In this document: positions 44,852 to 52,955 of the stretch, piece after piece | How positions within the stretch are numbered: position 1 is the stretch's first letter | Layout: every line of letters starts with the position of its first letter | NCBI RefSeq assembly: GCF_900176135.1 | Contig: NZ_FWWW01000048.1 | Coordinates: forward strand, 1 to 64,000 | Reading direction: 5' to 3' | Origin: Hymenobacter roseosalivarius DSM 11622 | Lineage (GTDB): Bacteria > Bacteroidota > Bacteroidia > Cytophagales > Hymenobacteraceae | Length of the DNA: 64,000 nt | Made by a program: the position numbers and the translations under genes | The notes under the pieces: model-generated | What the model saw: only the letters and a program-made list of their open reading frames with translations | Databases searched by the model: none | What the model was told of the DNA's origin: nothing

Positions 44852-44867
44852 CATCAGGTTTTTTCAC

Positions 44868-44902
44868 AAAAAAGTCCCCCAGCGTCGCTGGGGGACTTTT
44901 TT
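44868..44902. terminator. Bidirectional terminator between recO and the FKBP genes
   Basis: AAAAAAGTCCCCCAGC (44868-44883) pairs perfectly with 44887-44902 across a 3-nt loop, with T runs on both strands. Its last bases overlap the FKBP stop codon. Confidence 0.92.
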
Positions 44903-45362
44903 ATTTATGCACTTTCACCATTTCCAATTCAAATATCAGATCGGTCTTCGGTGGAACAATGTAGCGGTTATCATCGTCGGGGTTGCGGGCACCTTTGGCC
45001 CCGTAGGCCAGCGCGGCCGGTATCCAGACGCGGGCCCGACTACCAGCGGGCAATAGCTGCAATACTTCGTCCCAGCCCTTAATCACCTCGCCACGACCTA
45101 CGCGGCAGCGCAACGGGCGGCCATCCGTAGCCGAAGAGTCGAAAAGCTTGCCATTGGGCAGAAAGCCGGTATAATGAACTGTTACCCGGTCGCCGGCACT
45201 AGCTGTAGCACCCTTGCCAGGCTGATGAATGTAATAGCGCACGCCCGAGGTAGTACGAATGGTGTCGGTCAGGCTTTGTGCCTGGCTGCGGCCAGCTCCG
45301 GCAATAAGCAGCACAAGCAGCACAATTCGCCACCAACGAAAGTGTCCGGGGGGCTTTTTCAC
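44901..45362 (-). CDS. FKBP-type peptidyl-prolyl isomerase, secreted (array member 4)
   Basis: 153 aa. A signal peptide (cut after SQAQ, about residue 29), then one FKBP domain: VTVHYTGFLPNGKLFDSS, GEVIKGWDEVLQLL, IPAALAYG and the final strand LIFELEMVKV. It is probably periplasmic. It starts inside the stop codon of the preceding FKBP gene (ATGA, 4-nt overlap), so the two are translationally coupled. KKPP at the N-terminus is encoded by a GGGGGGC motif. Confidence 0.9.
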   Translation of the reverse strand: MKKPPGHFRWWRIVLLVLLIAGAGRSQAQSLTDTIRTTSGVRYYIHQPGKGATASAGDRVTVHYTGFLPNGKLFDSSATDGRPLRCRVGRGEVIKGWDEVLQLLPAGSRARVWIPAALAYGAKGARNPDDDNRYIVPPKTDLIFELEMVKVHK

Positions 45363-45922
45363 CGGATATCGGTGATTTCGACGTCGAAAATAAGCACTTG
45401 ATTAGGCAAAATGTCATACGAGCCAGCTGCATTAGGTTTGCCAGTTGGTCCATAAGCCAGATACGACGGGATAATCAGTGTTTTGCGGTCACCTTTCTTC
45501 ATCTCCACAAAAGCCTGATCCCAACCTTTAATTACCTCACCACTCCCGATCAGAAACTCGCCGCAGTCACATTGAATACGGCGGTCGAAGGAGCTGTCGA
45601 ACACGACGCCATTTTCCAGAAGCGTGCCCCGATACTTCACCGCAACCCGGTTACCCGCCTTTACCTGCGGGCCGGTGCCATTTACGATGGGCACCATAAA
45701 CAGGCCCGAAGGCAGGCGGGTGAACTCCGTAATGTTGTTTTTGACGAGGTAAGCCTGAATCTTAGTCTCGTCGATTACTTTATATTCGTCTTCCTTCTTA
45801 CGCAGTTCTTTGGCGAATTTCTCCGTTGTCGTGTCGCCGCAGGCTGCCAGAAAGGGGCCAATAGCCAACAACAGCAAGAAGAAGCGGTTGAGCAAAGGGT
45901 ATGTAAAAAAAGTCTTCATCAT
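45359..45922 (-). CDS. FKBP-type peptidyl-prolyl isomerase lipoprotein (array member 3)
   Basis: 187 aa. Lipobox LAAC at about residue 28, then a helical spacer (KFAKELRKKEDEYKVIDE) and an FKBP domain (VAVKYRGTLLENGVVFDSS, GEVIKGWDQAFVEMKKGDRKTLIIP, YLAYGPTG). Within the domain the sequence RRIQCDCGEFLIG has two closely spaced Cys, unlike its siblings. Lipoprotein FKBPs next to a DHH phosphoesterase gene recall GldI of flavobacterial gliding motility, but this is only inference. Confidence 0.9.
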   Translation of the reverse strand: MMKTFFTYPLLNRFFLLLLAIGPFLAACGDTTTEKFAKELRKKEDEYKVIDETKIQAYLVKNNITEFTRLPSGLFMVPIVNGTGPQVKAGNRVAVKYRGTLLENGVVFDSSFDRRIQCDCGEFLIGSGEVIKGWDQAFVEMKKGDRKTLIIPSYLAYGPTGKPNAAGSYDILPNQVLIFDVEITDIR

Positions 45923-45980
45923 CGTATCACCTTGTTTGTAGGATAAGCCCGTCAGGCTTATAACGTAGTACCGCGCCTGA

Positions 45981-46484
45981 TTATTTAACGCTTACCAGCT
46001 CCACATCGAAGCGGAGCACGGCATTGGGTGGAATAACTCCTCCGGCACCGTTGGCACCATAGCCCAGCGACGATGGAATCAGCAGCGTCGCTTTGCCTCC
46101 CTGGTTCATCAAGGCAATGCCTTCGTCCCAGCCAGCAATAACCTGCCGTACACCCAGTTGAAATTCGATTGGCTTGCCGCGCTTTACGGAGTTGTCAAAC
46201 TCCTGTCCATTGAGCAAGGTGCCTACGTAGTGCACGGACACCGTCTGGCCGGGCTTGGCCTTTGCGCCCGTGCCTTCCACTGTCGGCACATAGTAGAGCC
46301 CGGACTCCTGGCGCTGAGCGCCAACGATAGTATTCTGCGCTATGTATTCCTGGATGATTTTTTCATCCTTCTTTACATAGTCTGTTTCTTTTTCGCAGGC
46401 CGTGAGCAATGGCACACTGGCTAATAGAAAAACGGCTAATCGGGAGAGGATAGAGCGTTTGAGCAACTGAATCATGGAAGGCAA
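45981..46484 (-). CDS. FKBP-type peptidyl-prolyl isomerase lipoprotein (array member 2)
   Basis: 167 aa. Lipobox LTAC (Cys about 30), spacer with EKIIQEYIAQN, then an FKBP domain with all common elements: VSVHYVGTLLNGQEFDNS, RQVIAGWDEGIALMNQGGKATLLIP, SLGYGANGAGGVIPPNAVL. It is most similar to the C-terminal domain of the next upstream member (46553). It would fold periplasmic or outer-membrane proteins. Confidence 0.9.
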   Translation of the reverse strand: MPSMIQLLKRSILSRLAVFLLASVPLLTACEKETDYVKKDEKIIQEYIAQNTIVGAQRQESGLYYVPTVEGTGAKAKPGQTVSVHYVGTLLNGQEFDNSVKRGKPIEFQLGVRQVIAGWDEGIALMNQGGKATLLIPSSLGYGANGAGGVIPPNAVLRFDVELVSVK

Positions 46485-46496
46485 AAAATAGAAGAT

Positions 46497-46551
46497 AAAA
46501 AAAGCCGTCGTGGCCGGCCCGCAGGCCCGCGCACGACGGCTGGGGGGCTTT
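46497..46551 (-). terminator. Terminator after the first FKBP gene
   Basis: AGCCGTCGT and ACGACGGCT (46503-46511 / 46532-46540) form the outer stem with a G/C-rich inner arm; on the minus strand it ends in TTTTTTT. The GGGGGGC motif is just beside it. So the first FKBP gene can be transcribed separately from the three after it. Confidence 0.8.
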
Positions 46552-46552
46552 T

Positions 46553-47509
46553 TTACTTTACGTCAACCAGTTCCACATCGAAGCGGAGCACGGCATCGGC
46601 CGGAATGTCGGCACCAGCACCACGCTGGCCATAGCCGAGCGTGGAAGGAATAAGCAGCGTCGCCTGGCTGCCCTTGTTGAGCAGGGCAATGCCCTGATCC
46701 CAACCCGGAATCACCTGGCCTACGCCCAACGGAAACTCAATCGGCTTACCACCTTGCTTCTCCGACGAGTCGAATACTTTACCATCGAGCAGCGAGCCTT
46801 TGTAGGTCACGGCCACGGTCTGACCCTGCTTGGGCTTCGCGCCGGTGCCAGCCTTATTTACTACGTAGTAGATGCCGGAAGGAGATTTCTCCGCTTTCAG
46901 GTTATTTTTCTTGATGTAGTCCTGCAGGATGACATCATCTTTCTTAATCTGCACTTCGGCGTAAGCCATCATCTTTTTCTGCTGCTCCTCCATCATCTTC
47001 TGCTGGTCGGCCATAGCCTCCTGCTCGCTTTGGAGCTTATCGGCCTTCACGAACATGGTCATCGTGTTGCCGGCTTTCTTCATGAAAGGCGGCACCGGCG
47101 CGCGGAAGGATTTAGCAAAAATGGTATCCACGTTGAAGCGGAATACGGCGCTGTCGCCGGGCTGAAGCATAGAAAGCGCTTCTTCCAGGCCACCTTTGGT
47201 TTTCAGCTCTTCCAGCTTGATGCGCATTGGAACGCCCATCTGGGCCTTGCGCGAGTTGAACAGGATAGAGTCTTTCGCGGTGCGATATTCTACGTTGAGG
47301 GCCAGAATCTTGCCCAAGCGGTCCTTATAAGTCGGGTCGCCGGTGGGGGCTACTTCCCGCTCGGTGTACTTGCCACCTTCGCTCTTGAAAAGTTTGTACT
47401 CAAAGCCGGATTTGGCCTTTGTGAAATCACCGCCGCCCTTGTTGCAGGAAGCGAGGCCCAAAATGCCGGCGGCAAGCGCCAAGCTCAGGAAATTGCGTTG
47501 AAAAAGCAT
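46553..47509 (-). CDS. FKBP-type peptidyl-prolyl isomerase lipoprotein, long form (array member 1)
   Basis: 318 aa from ATG 47509 (the frame opens at 47566 without a sensible N-terminus). Lipobox LASC at about residue 23. Residues about 30-165 form a degenerate FKBP-like domain (LEEALSMLQPGDSAVFRF), followed by a Met/Gln/Lys-rich coiled coil (MADQQKMMEEQQKKMMAYAE) and a complete C-terminal FKBP domain (VAVTYKGSLLDGKVFDSSE, GQVIPGWDQGIALLNKG, STLGYGQRGAG). The architecture resembles Mip/FkpA-type dimeric chaperones. It lies 37 nt downstream of the DHH gene. Confidence 0.9.
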   Translation of the reverse strand: MLFQRNFLSLALAAGILGLASCNKGGGDFTKAKSGFEYKLFKSEGGKYTEREVAPTGDPTYKDRLGKILALNVEYRTAKDSILFNSRKAQMGVPMRIKLEELKTKGGLEEALSMLQPGDSAVFRFNVDTIFAKSFRAPVPPFMKKAGNTMTMFVKADKLQSEQEAMADQQKMMEEQQKKMMAYAEVQIKKDDVILQDYIKKNNLKAEKSPSGIYYVVNKAGTGAKPKQGQTVAVTYKGSLLDGKVFDSSEKQGGKPIEFPLGVGQVIPGWDQGIALLNKGSQATLLIPSTLGYGQRGAGADIPADAVLRFDVELVDVK

Positions 47510-47546
47510 GAAAAGGAAAAGAAGGTGAGGATAAATTCGGGGCAAG

Positions 47547-48590
47547 TTACGCCGCGGGCGGCGCAACCGCTAGCGGGGCCGTCACGAGCTGTGTCTGATA
47601 CTGAGGCAATAAACTTAGGAAGCGTTGCACGGTCGCATCCAAAGGTTCGTAGCTAATGCCACCTGATGCGTTGAGGTGGCCGCCGCCCTGAAAGTTCTGG
47701 CGGGCAAATTCGTTCACCGAAAAGTCCCCCACCGAGCGGAAAGATATTTTAACCGCTGATCCACGGTCAATCAATACGGCCGCAAAGACCACGCCTTCAA
47801 TGCTTAAGGCAAAATTAACGAGACCTTCCGTGTCGCCGGTCTTGGACTGGTATTGGCGCAGCTCGTCCTGGGTAATGGCGATATAAGCCGTGTTGTATTC
47901 GGGCAGCACCACCAGTTTATCCTTCAGCACGAAGCCCAGAAAGCGCAGGCGCATTTCGGAGTGCGAGTCGTAGATGCGGCGGTGCACGGAGCTCAGGTCA
48001 ATGCCGGCGTCGAGCAATTCGGCAATGATCAGGTGCACGTTGCGCGAGGTGCTGGGGTGGCGAAACGAGCCCGTATCGGTCATGATGCCCGCGTAGAGGC
48101 TCTCGCCAATGCCCACGTCAATCATGTCCTGGTCGCCCAAATCGCGGATTACCTCAAACACCAGCTCGGCCGTAGCGGCGGCTTTGGGATTGGAGAAATC
48201 GAGATCAGCAAAGTTCTCGGGCTCCAGATGGTGGTCGATAAGTACCTTGGTGCCGGGGGCGTTGCGGATGTAGGTGCCGAGCTCATTGATGCGGCCCAGA
48301 CAGCTGAAATCGAGGCAGAAAATAACTTCAGCCGTACCAATTATCTCACGTACCTGCGCATCATTGCGGCGCGAATCGTATACGATAACATCCTCATTGC
48401 CTGGCATCCAGGCCAAAAAGTCGGGATAATCGGAGGGCGTGACGACGGTTACGTGGTGCCCTTTTTTGCGGAGGTAACCGGCCAGCCCCAAGGAGGAGCC
48501 AAGCGCGTCGGCGTCGGGTTTGTGGTGGGTGGTGATAAAAATCTGCCGGGGCTGCGCGAGCAGCTCCTTCAGAGCGGAGATTGTGGACAT
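47547..48590 (-). CDS. DHH family phosphoesterase (NrnA-like)
   Basis: 347 aa. N-terminal DHH domain: THHKPDADALGSSLGL (metal-binding Asp residues), FCLDFSCLGRINELG and LIDHHLEPENFAD; C-terminal DHHA1 domain with KISFRSVGDFSVNEFA and the glycine-rich FQGGGHLNASGG. Family members such as NrnA degrade nano-RNA and hydrolyse pAp. It heads the minus-strand run into the FKBP array. Confidence 0.9.
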   Translation of the reverse strand: MSTISALKELLAQPRQIFITTHHKPDADALGSSLGLAGYLRKKGHHVTVVTPSDYPDFLAWMPGNEDVIVYDSRRNDAQVREIIGTAEVIFCLDFSCLGRINELGTYIRNAPGTKVLIDHHLEPENFADLDFSNPKAAATAELVFEVIRDLGDQDMIDVGIGESLYAGIMTDTGSFRHPSTSRNVHLIIAELLDAGIDLSSVHRRIYDSHSEMRLRFLGFVLKDKLVVLPEYNTAYIAITQDELRQYQSKTGDTEGLVNFALSIEGVVFAAVLIDRGSAVKISFRSVGDFSVNEFARQNFQGGGHLNASGGISYEPLDATVQRFLSLLPQYQTQLVTAPLAVAPPAA

Positions 48591-49014
48591 TGCCTACTGA
48601 TAGGTGGCTGAAATTCGGTGGTTTAGGCCGGAAGCAAGGCGGCAAAATTCGGAAATAATCCGCAAATAATTTTTGCTCTAACAACGGCCGCTTGGGATTA
48701 GGTTCGGTAAGTGGGTAGGAGGTAGTAAAGTGGTGGAAGAAAAGAGAATAGCAGAGCGCCACGCAAGAGTGACATAGAATCTTATGCTGAGGAATCCAAG
48801 CACCTCTCCGAGTAGTAACCAGGGCTTTTTCAACGAGCGGTAGAGATGCTGCGATTCCTCAGCATGAAAATAGCGCCACAACGACTGCACGCGAGATGCT
48901 TCGCTGCGCTCTACATGACAGTCTCTACATGATAGTCTTAAGCAGTCGGGGGGCTTTTTTCGTGTTGTTTGCGCCTTACCAGCTTCTTACTACCCAACCC
49001 TACCAACTTTAGGC
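48591..49014. repeat. Repeat-rich intergenic region between the DHH gene and ndk
   Basis: About 500 bp without a supportable gene between divergent genes. It contains a 13-bp inverted repeat (ATGCTGAGGAATC at 48784-48796 with its complement at 48853-48865), a GCGAGATGCTTC element (family C core) near 48890-48902, two nearly repeated words (CTACATGACAGT / CTACATGATAGT, about 48911-48935) and a lone GGGGGGCTTTTTT at 48948. Confidence 0.65.
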
Positions 49015-49022
49015 TACTTTTG
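49015..49022 (+). promoter_or_regulatory. -7 element of ndk
   Basis: TACTTTTG, an exact TAnnTTTG match, 76 nt before the ndk ATG. No clear -33 box. Confidence 0.5.
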
Positions 49023-49098
49023 CCGCCGCATTCGCCTAACGATTTGCGCATCGCAAGCATTCCACATTTCCCAACATCACTTTACCATAAATAATAGA

Positions 49099-49518
49099 AT
49101 GGCCACTAACCGCACATTCACGATGATTAAGCCCGACGCGGTGCAGGAAAACCACATTGGTGGCATCCTGCACATGATCGAAGAGGGTGGCTTCCGCATC
49201 GTTTCGCTCAAGAAAGTACGCCTGACGCCTGAGCGCGCCGGCAAATTCTACGAAGTTCATAAGGAGCGCCCCTTCTACCAGGATCTGGTAAAATACATGT
49301 CGTCGGGCCCCATCGTGGCGGCTATTCTGGAGAAAGACAACGCCGTTGCCGATTTTCGCACGCTGATTGGTGCTACTAACCCAGCCCAGGCCGAAGAAGG
49401 CACCATCCGGAAGAAGTACGCCAAGAGCATCGAGGCCAACGCCGTGCACGGCTCCGACTCCGACGAGAACGCACAGATTGAAGGCGACTTCTATTTCAGC
49501 GCCGACGAGCAGTTCTAA
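49099..49518 (+). CDS. ndk: Nucleoside-diphosphate kinase
   Basis: 139 aa, normal length. [20 protein letters not shown] opens the fold; the phosphorylated His lies in [13 protein letters not shown] near residue 117. It exchanges gamma-phosphates between NTPs and NDPs. It is monocistronic, with its own -7 box and a terminator. Confidence 0.96.
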   Translation: MATNRTFTMIKPDAVQENHIGGILHMIEEGGFRIVSLKKVRLTPERAGKFYEVHKERPFYQDLVKYMSSGPIVAAILEKDNAVADFRTLIGATNPAQAEEGTIRKKYAKSIEANAVHGSDSDENAQIEGDFYFSADEQF

Positions 49519-49607
49519 GCTTCTGTCGTACTGAGCGAAGCAAGGACTCTGCATGAAGAGTCCTGACGATTTTAACTCAGATTACTCGCTTCACTCGGAA
49601 TGACAAC

Positions 49608-49643
49608 AAAAAACCCGCTCTGCATCGCGCAGAGCGGGTTTTT
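49608..49643. terminator. Bidirectional terminator between ndk and the NupG-like gene
   Basis: AACCCGCTCTGC (49612-49623) pairs with GCAGAGCGGGTT (49629-49640) with A and T runs outside. Just before it, 49519-49600 holds another hairpin (AGGACTCT / AGAGTCCT) and an AGCGAAGC word shared with other intergenic repeats. Confidence 0.9.
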
Positions 49644-49706
49644 AATTATACTAAGAATAGACTATTTTTATACCGTTTTTATACTTTAGGGAAGATTCGC
49701 TCCCGA

Positions 49707-50996
49707 TTACAACTCGCTGGCGGCAAGTAACGGCCCAGATTGCTCCACTTCTTCTTCAGCCATCGGGTTGTGCTTGTGCCTGAACAGGATGAGAAACAGC
49801 ACAGCGACGACCAGGGCGTAGCCGGCAAAAGACAGCCAGATGCCTTGCCAGTTCTTAGTAATGCCGTCGGGGGCAGTGAAATACTTTTCGATAACGAGGC
49901 CGCTCACCAGACTGCCGAAAACGGCGCCGAAGCCGTTAGTCATCATCATAAATAAGCCCTGCGCACTGGCCCGGATAGACGGGGCGGTCTGTGTCTCGAC
50001 GAATAGTGAGCCGGAAATATTGAAGAAGTCGAAGGCCATACCGTACACGATGCACGAGAGGATAATCATCCACAGCCCGTCGATGGGGTTGCTGTAGGCG
50101 AGCAGCCCGAAGCGCAGCACCCAGGCCACCATGCTGAATAACATGACTTGCTTGATGCCGAAGCGGCGCAGAAAGAAAGGAATAGCCAGAATAAACAGCG
50201 TTTCGGAAATCTGCGAGATGGACAGGATGATAGCTGGATGCTGTACCGTGAACGTGTCCTGGTAGGCCGGTACCTTATCGAAGTCGTGCAGGAAGGTGTC
50301 ACCGTAGGCGTTGGTGAGCTGCAAGGCCGCGCCCAGCAACAGAGCGAACAGGAAGAACGTGAGCATCTTGGTGTCGCGCAGCAACGCGAAGGACTTCAGG
50401 CCCAGTACATCAACTAGTGAGCGGCTGGGCGTGTCTTTGGCAAGGGGCGGGCACTTGGGCAGCGTGAAAGAGTACAAACCCAGCAGGATGGCCGCGCCGG
50501 CAGCCACGTAAAACTGGTTGGCCGACTTCTCAAACCCCAGCAAGCTAACTGCCTGCATGGCTACAATGAAGCCGATGGTGCCCCACACCCGGATGGGCGG
50601 GTAATCCTTAACTACATCGAGGCCCTGGCGCTTGAGCACCGAGTACGATACGGCAATGGACAAAGCCAGCGTGGGCATGTAGAAAATCATGTTCAGCAGC
50701 ATCACCCAAAACATGGTGCCGGGGTCATTCACTAAGGGCACCGTGAACAGCACAATGCCGCCCAGGATGTGCAGGCCGCCGTACAGTTTCTCGGCATTCA
50801 CATACTTATCGGCGATGATGCCCATAATGGAAGGCATGAAGATGGAGGCAATGCCCATCGTCGAGAAAATGGCCCCGAACTGCGCCCCCGACCATTGCTT
50901 GGTCTGAAACCAGTACGCCCCGATGGTTATCAGCCACGAACCCCAGATAAAAAACTGTAAAAAGCTCAGGATAATGAGACGAAGCTTGGTACTCAT
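49707..50996 (-). CDS. MFS transporter, NupG-like nucleoside permease family
   Basis: 429 aa, twelve predicted membrane helices. FLQFFIWGSWLITIGAYW at the N-terminus, the central PPIRVWGTIGFIVA and the C-terminal GLFMMMTNGFGAVFGSLVSG are typical of the nucleoside:H+ symporter (NHS/NupG) family. Inner-membrane uptake of nucleosides is the likely function; being opposite ndk may be coincidence. Confidence 0.87.
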   Translation of the reverse strand: MSTKLRLIILSFLQFFIWGSWLITIGAYWFQTKQWSGAQFGAIFSTMGIASIFMPSIMGIIADKYVNAEKLYGGLHILGGIVLFTVPLVNDPGTMFWVMLLNMIFYMPTLALSIAVSYSVLKRQGLDVVKDYPPIRVWGTIGFIVAMQAVSLLGFEKSANQFYVAAGAAILLGLYSFTLPKCPPLAKDTPSRSLVDVLGLKSFALLRDTKMLTFFLFALLLGAALQLTNAYGDTFLHDFDKVPAYQDTFTVQHPAIILSISQISETLFILAIPFFLRRFGIKQVMLFSMVAWVLRFGLLAYSNPIDGLWMIILSCIVYGMAFDFFNISGSLFVETQTAPSIRASAQGLFMMMTNGFGAVFGSLVSGLVIEKYFTAPDGITKNWQGIWLSFAGYALVVAVLFLILFRHKHNPMAEEEVEQSGPLLAASEL

Positions 50997-51256
50997 GTAG
51001 GGGCAGGTTAAAAGAAGGAAATTTTCGGTGTGAGACGGCTAAGCGGCTTCGCGCCGCCAGAAGACGTAGCGTGCATGGCTGAGCACCGCCAGGAGCCACG
51101 AGGCCAGAACCAGGCTAATGAGCCGGACTTCGAAAAAGAAGTGAGAAAGGCAGAAAAAAAGAACAACCCGGCCACTTGCGCAGACCGGGCATTCAAAGAT
51201 AGAAAAAAACAAAAACGAAGCGGGCGGAAATAGGTCTGCTTTAGGGAATAAAAAAG
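50997..51256. other. Divergent intergenic region
   Basis: About 260 bp between the NupG-like gene and the operator at 51257. No gene, strong dyad or clear promoter for the minus-strand gene was seen in it. Confidence 0.3.
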
Positions 51257-51286
51257 TTTGCATTATAATTTGGTTTATAATGCAAA
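51257..51286. promoter_or_regulatory. Palindromic operator
   Basis: Perfect dyad: TTTGCATTATAA at 51257-51268 and TTATAATGCAAA at 51275-51286, 6-bp spacer TTTGGT. The spacer contains the -33 TTTG of the promoter below, so a dimeric repressor here would block transcription. The best candidate binder is the winged-helix protein at the end of the operon. Confidence 0.75.
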
Positions 51287-51300
51287 GTAGTTTACGTTTG
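51269..51300 (+). promoter_or_regulatory. Promoter of the membrane protein / regulator operon
   Basis: TTTG at 51269-51272, a 20-nt spacer and TACGTTTG at 51293-51300 match the Bacteroidota consensus closely. The ATG follows at 51333. Confidence 0.75.
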
Positions 51301-51332
51301 TCATATTCAATCATCACTAGCTGCTCCAACCC

Positions 51333-51938
51333 ATGAAAACGCTCGCCAGCTTCGCCACCCCTGCTACCGTTAGCAACTTTGTTAGCTCCGCCGCCGCTAT
51401 TCCTAGCCAGGTAGTAGAACTGGCTGATTTGCGTTCATATGCCTTCACGTATATGCTCCGCGGCTCTGTGGTGCTGGTGGCGGCGCTCAGCGAAGTAATG
51501 TTGGAGATTGGCGGATTTGCCGCGCCCTGGCTGCCCTGGATGGTGCTGATGCCGTTGATGGCCATTGTGCTGAGCGTGCGGAGCCGGCGGGAGCGGAAGC
51601 TGCGCCCGGCCAGCACGGCCCTCGCCGCCAAAACCATGCGTCTGCTGCAGAAAAGCTTCGTTGTTATCATGCTCATTGCTATTATCTGCGCCATGCAGTT
51701 TGGTTGGGTAAACGCTCACCCCATCCTCCTGCTCTTCAATGGACTGGCAGCGGTGGTTGCTGGTCGGGTATTAAGCTTCCGGCCGCTGGTGCTAGGGGGC
51801 ATTTCTTCGGTGGTTTTGGGCGTGGCAATCATCTTTATGCCGGCTCACATCCAATTGATCGTCATTGCCGCGGCTATGCTGGTGAGCTATGTGGTTCCGG
51901 GTTACTTGCTGAACGCCCAAGGCCGCGTGGCTGCTTAG
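51333..51938 (+). CDS. Membrane protein, unknown (paralogue of the next gene)
   Basis: 201 aa with about five membrane helices and a basic loop (SVRSRRERKLR). The last ~60 residues (FRPLVLGGISSVVLGVAIIF ... AAAMLVSYVVPGYLL) align with the end of the next protein (FRPLIWGGAACWLLATVAF ... AAAVLVAYIVPGHLL), so the two are paralogues. First gene of a three-gene operon driven by the promoter/operator at 51257-51300. Confidence 0.75.
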   Translation: MKTLASFATPATVSNFVSSAAAIPSQVVELADLRSYAFTYMLRGSVVLVAALSEVMLEIGGFAAPWLPWMVLMPLMAIVLSVRSRRERKLRPASTALAAKTMRLLQKSFVVIMLIAIICAMQFGWVNAHPILLLFNGLAAVVAGRVLSFRPLVLGGISSVVLGVAIIFMPAHIQLIVIAAAMLVSYVVPGYLLNAQGRVAA

Positions 51939-51980
51939 TTTGCGCACTGCTCTTTCCTCTGTCTTTCAACTTTACTTTTT

Positions 51981-52574
51981 ATGGAACCCTTAGAAAACCC
52001 AATGTCGCCGGCCGATAGCCTGCGCCTTATTCAGACCATGATTCACACGGCCAAGCAGGACCTCAGCGACCACTCGTTTGAGCTGCTGCTGTGGGGTTGG
52101 TTGGTGTTTGCTGCCGCCACAAGCCATTATGGCCTGCTGAAAATTGGCTACGACAAGCCGTGGCTGGCCTGGCCGGTGCTCATGAGCCTGGGTACGGTAG
52201 CTGCCTTCGTAAATGGAGCCCGCCGGGGCCGCCGTGAGCGGGTGCGCACTGCCCAGCGCGACTTCATGACCTTCCTCTGGGCCGGCTTTGGCGTACTGAT
52301 GCTGATGCTCATTGGCGTGGGTACCGTCGTGGGCTGGAAGACTGCGTATCCGCTTATCATTGCATTGTATGGTCTGGGCACGTTTGCCACGGGCGGGGCG
52401 CTGCGGTTCCGGCCGCTTATCTGGGGCGGGGCGGCCTGCTGGCTGCTGGCTACGGTCGCGTTTCGCGTGTCGTTCGAGACGCAGCTGCTGCTGGTAGCGG
52501 CCGCCGTGCTGGTGGCGTACATCGTGCCAGGCCATTTGTTAAAAAACCAATACCACCGTGGCCGCACCCTTTGA
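51981..52574 (+). CDS. Membrane protein, unknown (paralogue of the previous gene)
   Basis: 197 aa. A soluble N-terminal stretch (SPADSLRLIQTMIHTAKQDL), then about five helices with a basic loop (GARRGRRERVR). It ends in VPGHLLKNQYHRG. The N-terminal pattern of a short helical lead before the first helix is seen in several Bacteroidota proteins encoded beside winged-helix regulators. Its last 17 nt overlap the regulator gene. Confidence 0.78.
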   Translation: MEPLENPMSPADSLRLIQTMIHTAKQDLSDHSFELLLWGWLVFAAATSHYGLLKIGYDKPWLAWPVLMSLGTVAAFVNGARRGRRERVRTAQRDFMTFLWAGFGVLMLMLIGVGTVVGWKTAYPLIIALYGLGTFATGGALRFRPLIWGGAACWLLATVAFRVSFETQLLLVAAAVLVAYIVPGHLLKNQYHRGRTL

Positions 52575-52854
52575 AGACCTCGACCCGCTCCTGCACTCCC
52601 AGCTTCGATTGGCGATTATGTCCCTGTTGCTGAGCGTACGGGAGGCGGAGTTCAACTTCCTGAAAGAGAAGACCGGAGCTACGGCCGGTAACCTGAGCAC
52701 CCAGATCAGTAAGCTCAAAGACGCCGGCTACCTCACCATGACCAAGGAGTTCAGCGGCAGCTATCCGCTCACGCGCTGTGCCATCACGCCCCAGGGCGTC
52801 TCGGCCTTCGAGAACTACGTGCAAAGCCTGCAACGCTACCTCAAGCCCGAGTAA
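52558..52854 (+). CDS. Winged-helix transcriptional regulator (MarR/ArsR-like, single domain)
   Basis: 98 aa, GTG start overlapping the preceding gene by 17 nt. DPLLHSQLRLAIMSLLLSV, then the recognition helix region GATAGNLSTQISKLKDAGYL and the wing KEFSGSYPLTRCAITPQG; the C-terminal helix SAFENYVQSLQRYLK is a likely dimer interface. It probably controls its own operon through the dyad at 51257. Confidence 0.88.
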   Translation: MAAPFEDLDPLLHSQLRLAIMSLLLSVREAEFNFLKEKTGATAGNLSTQISKLKDAGYLTMTKEFSGSYPLTRCAITPQGVSAFENYVQSLQRYLKPE

Positions 52855-52955
52855 GTCTCCTTTCCTTTTCGCTGTTTTTACCCTTTCTGGCCACTTTTTT
52901 GGGCTGGTCGGGCCGTGCCTTGTCTTTTTTTGTCCACTATTTTTTCTCTACAACT

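Noticed and set aside
46754..47656. 300-codon plus-strand frame across the long FKBP gene
   Set aside because: Shadow of the FKBP and DHH genes; hydrophobic runs are complements of Lys/Glu-rich coding.
51333..52854. Toxin-antitoxin interpretation of the small operon
   Set aside because: The membrane proteins are about 200 aa with several helices, and the regulator is a normal winged-helix protein; nothing resembles a known toxin.
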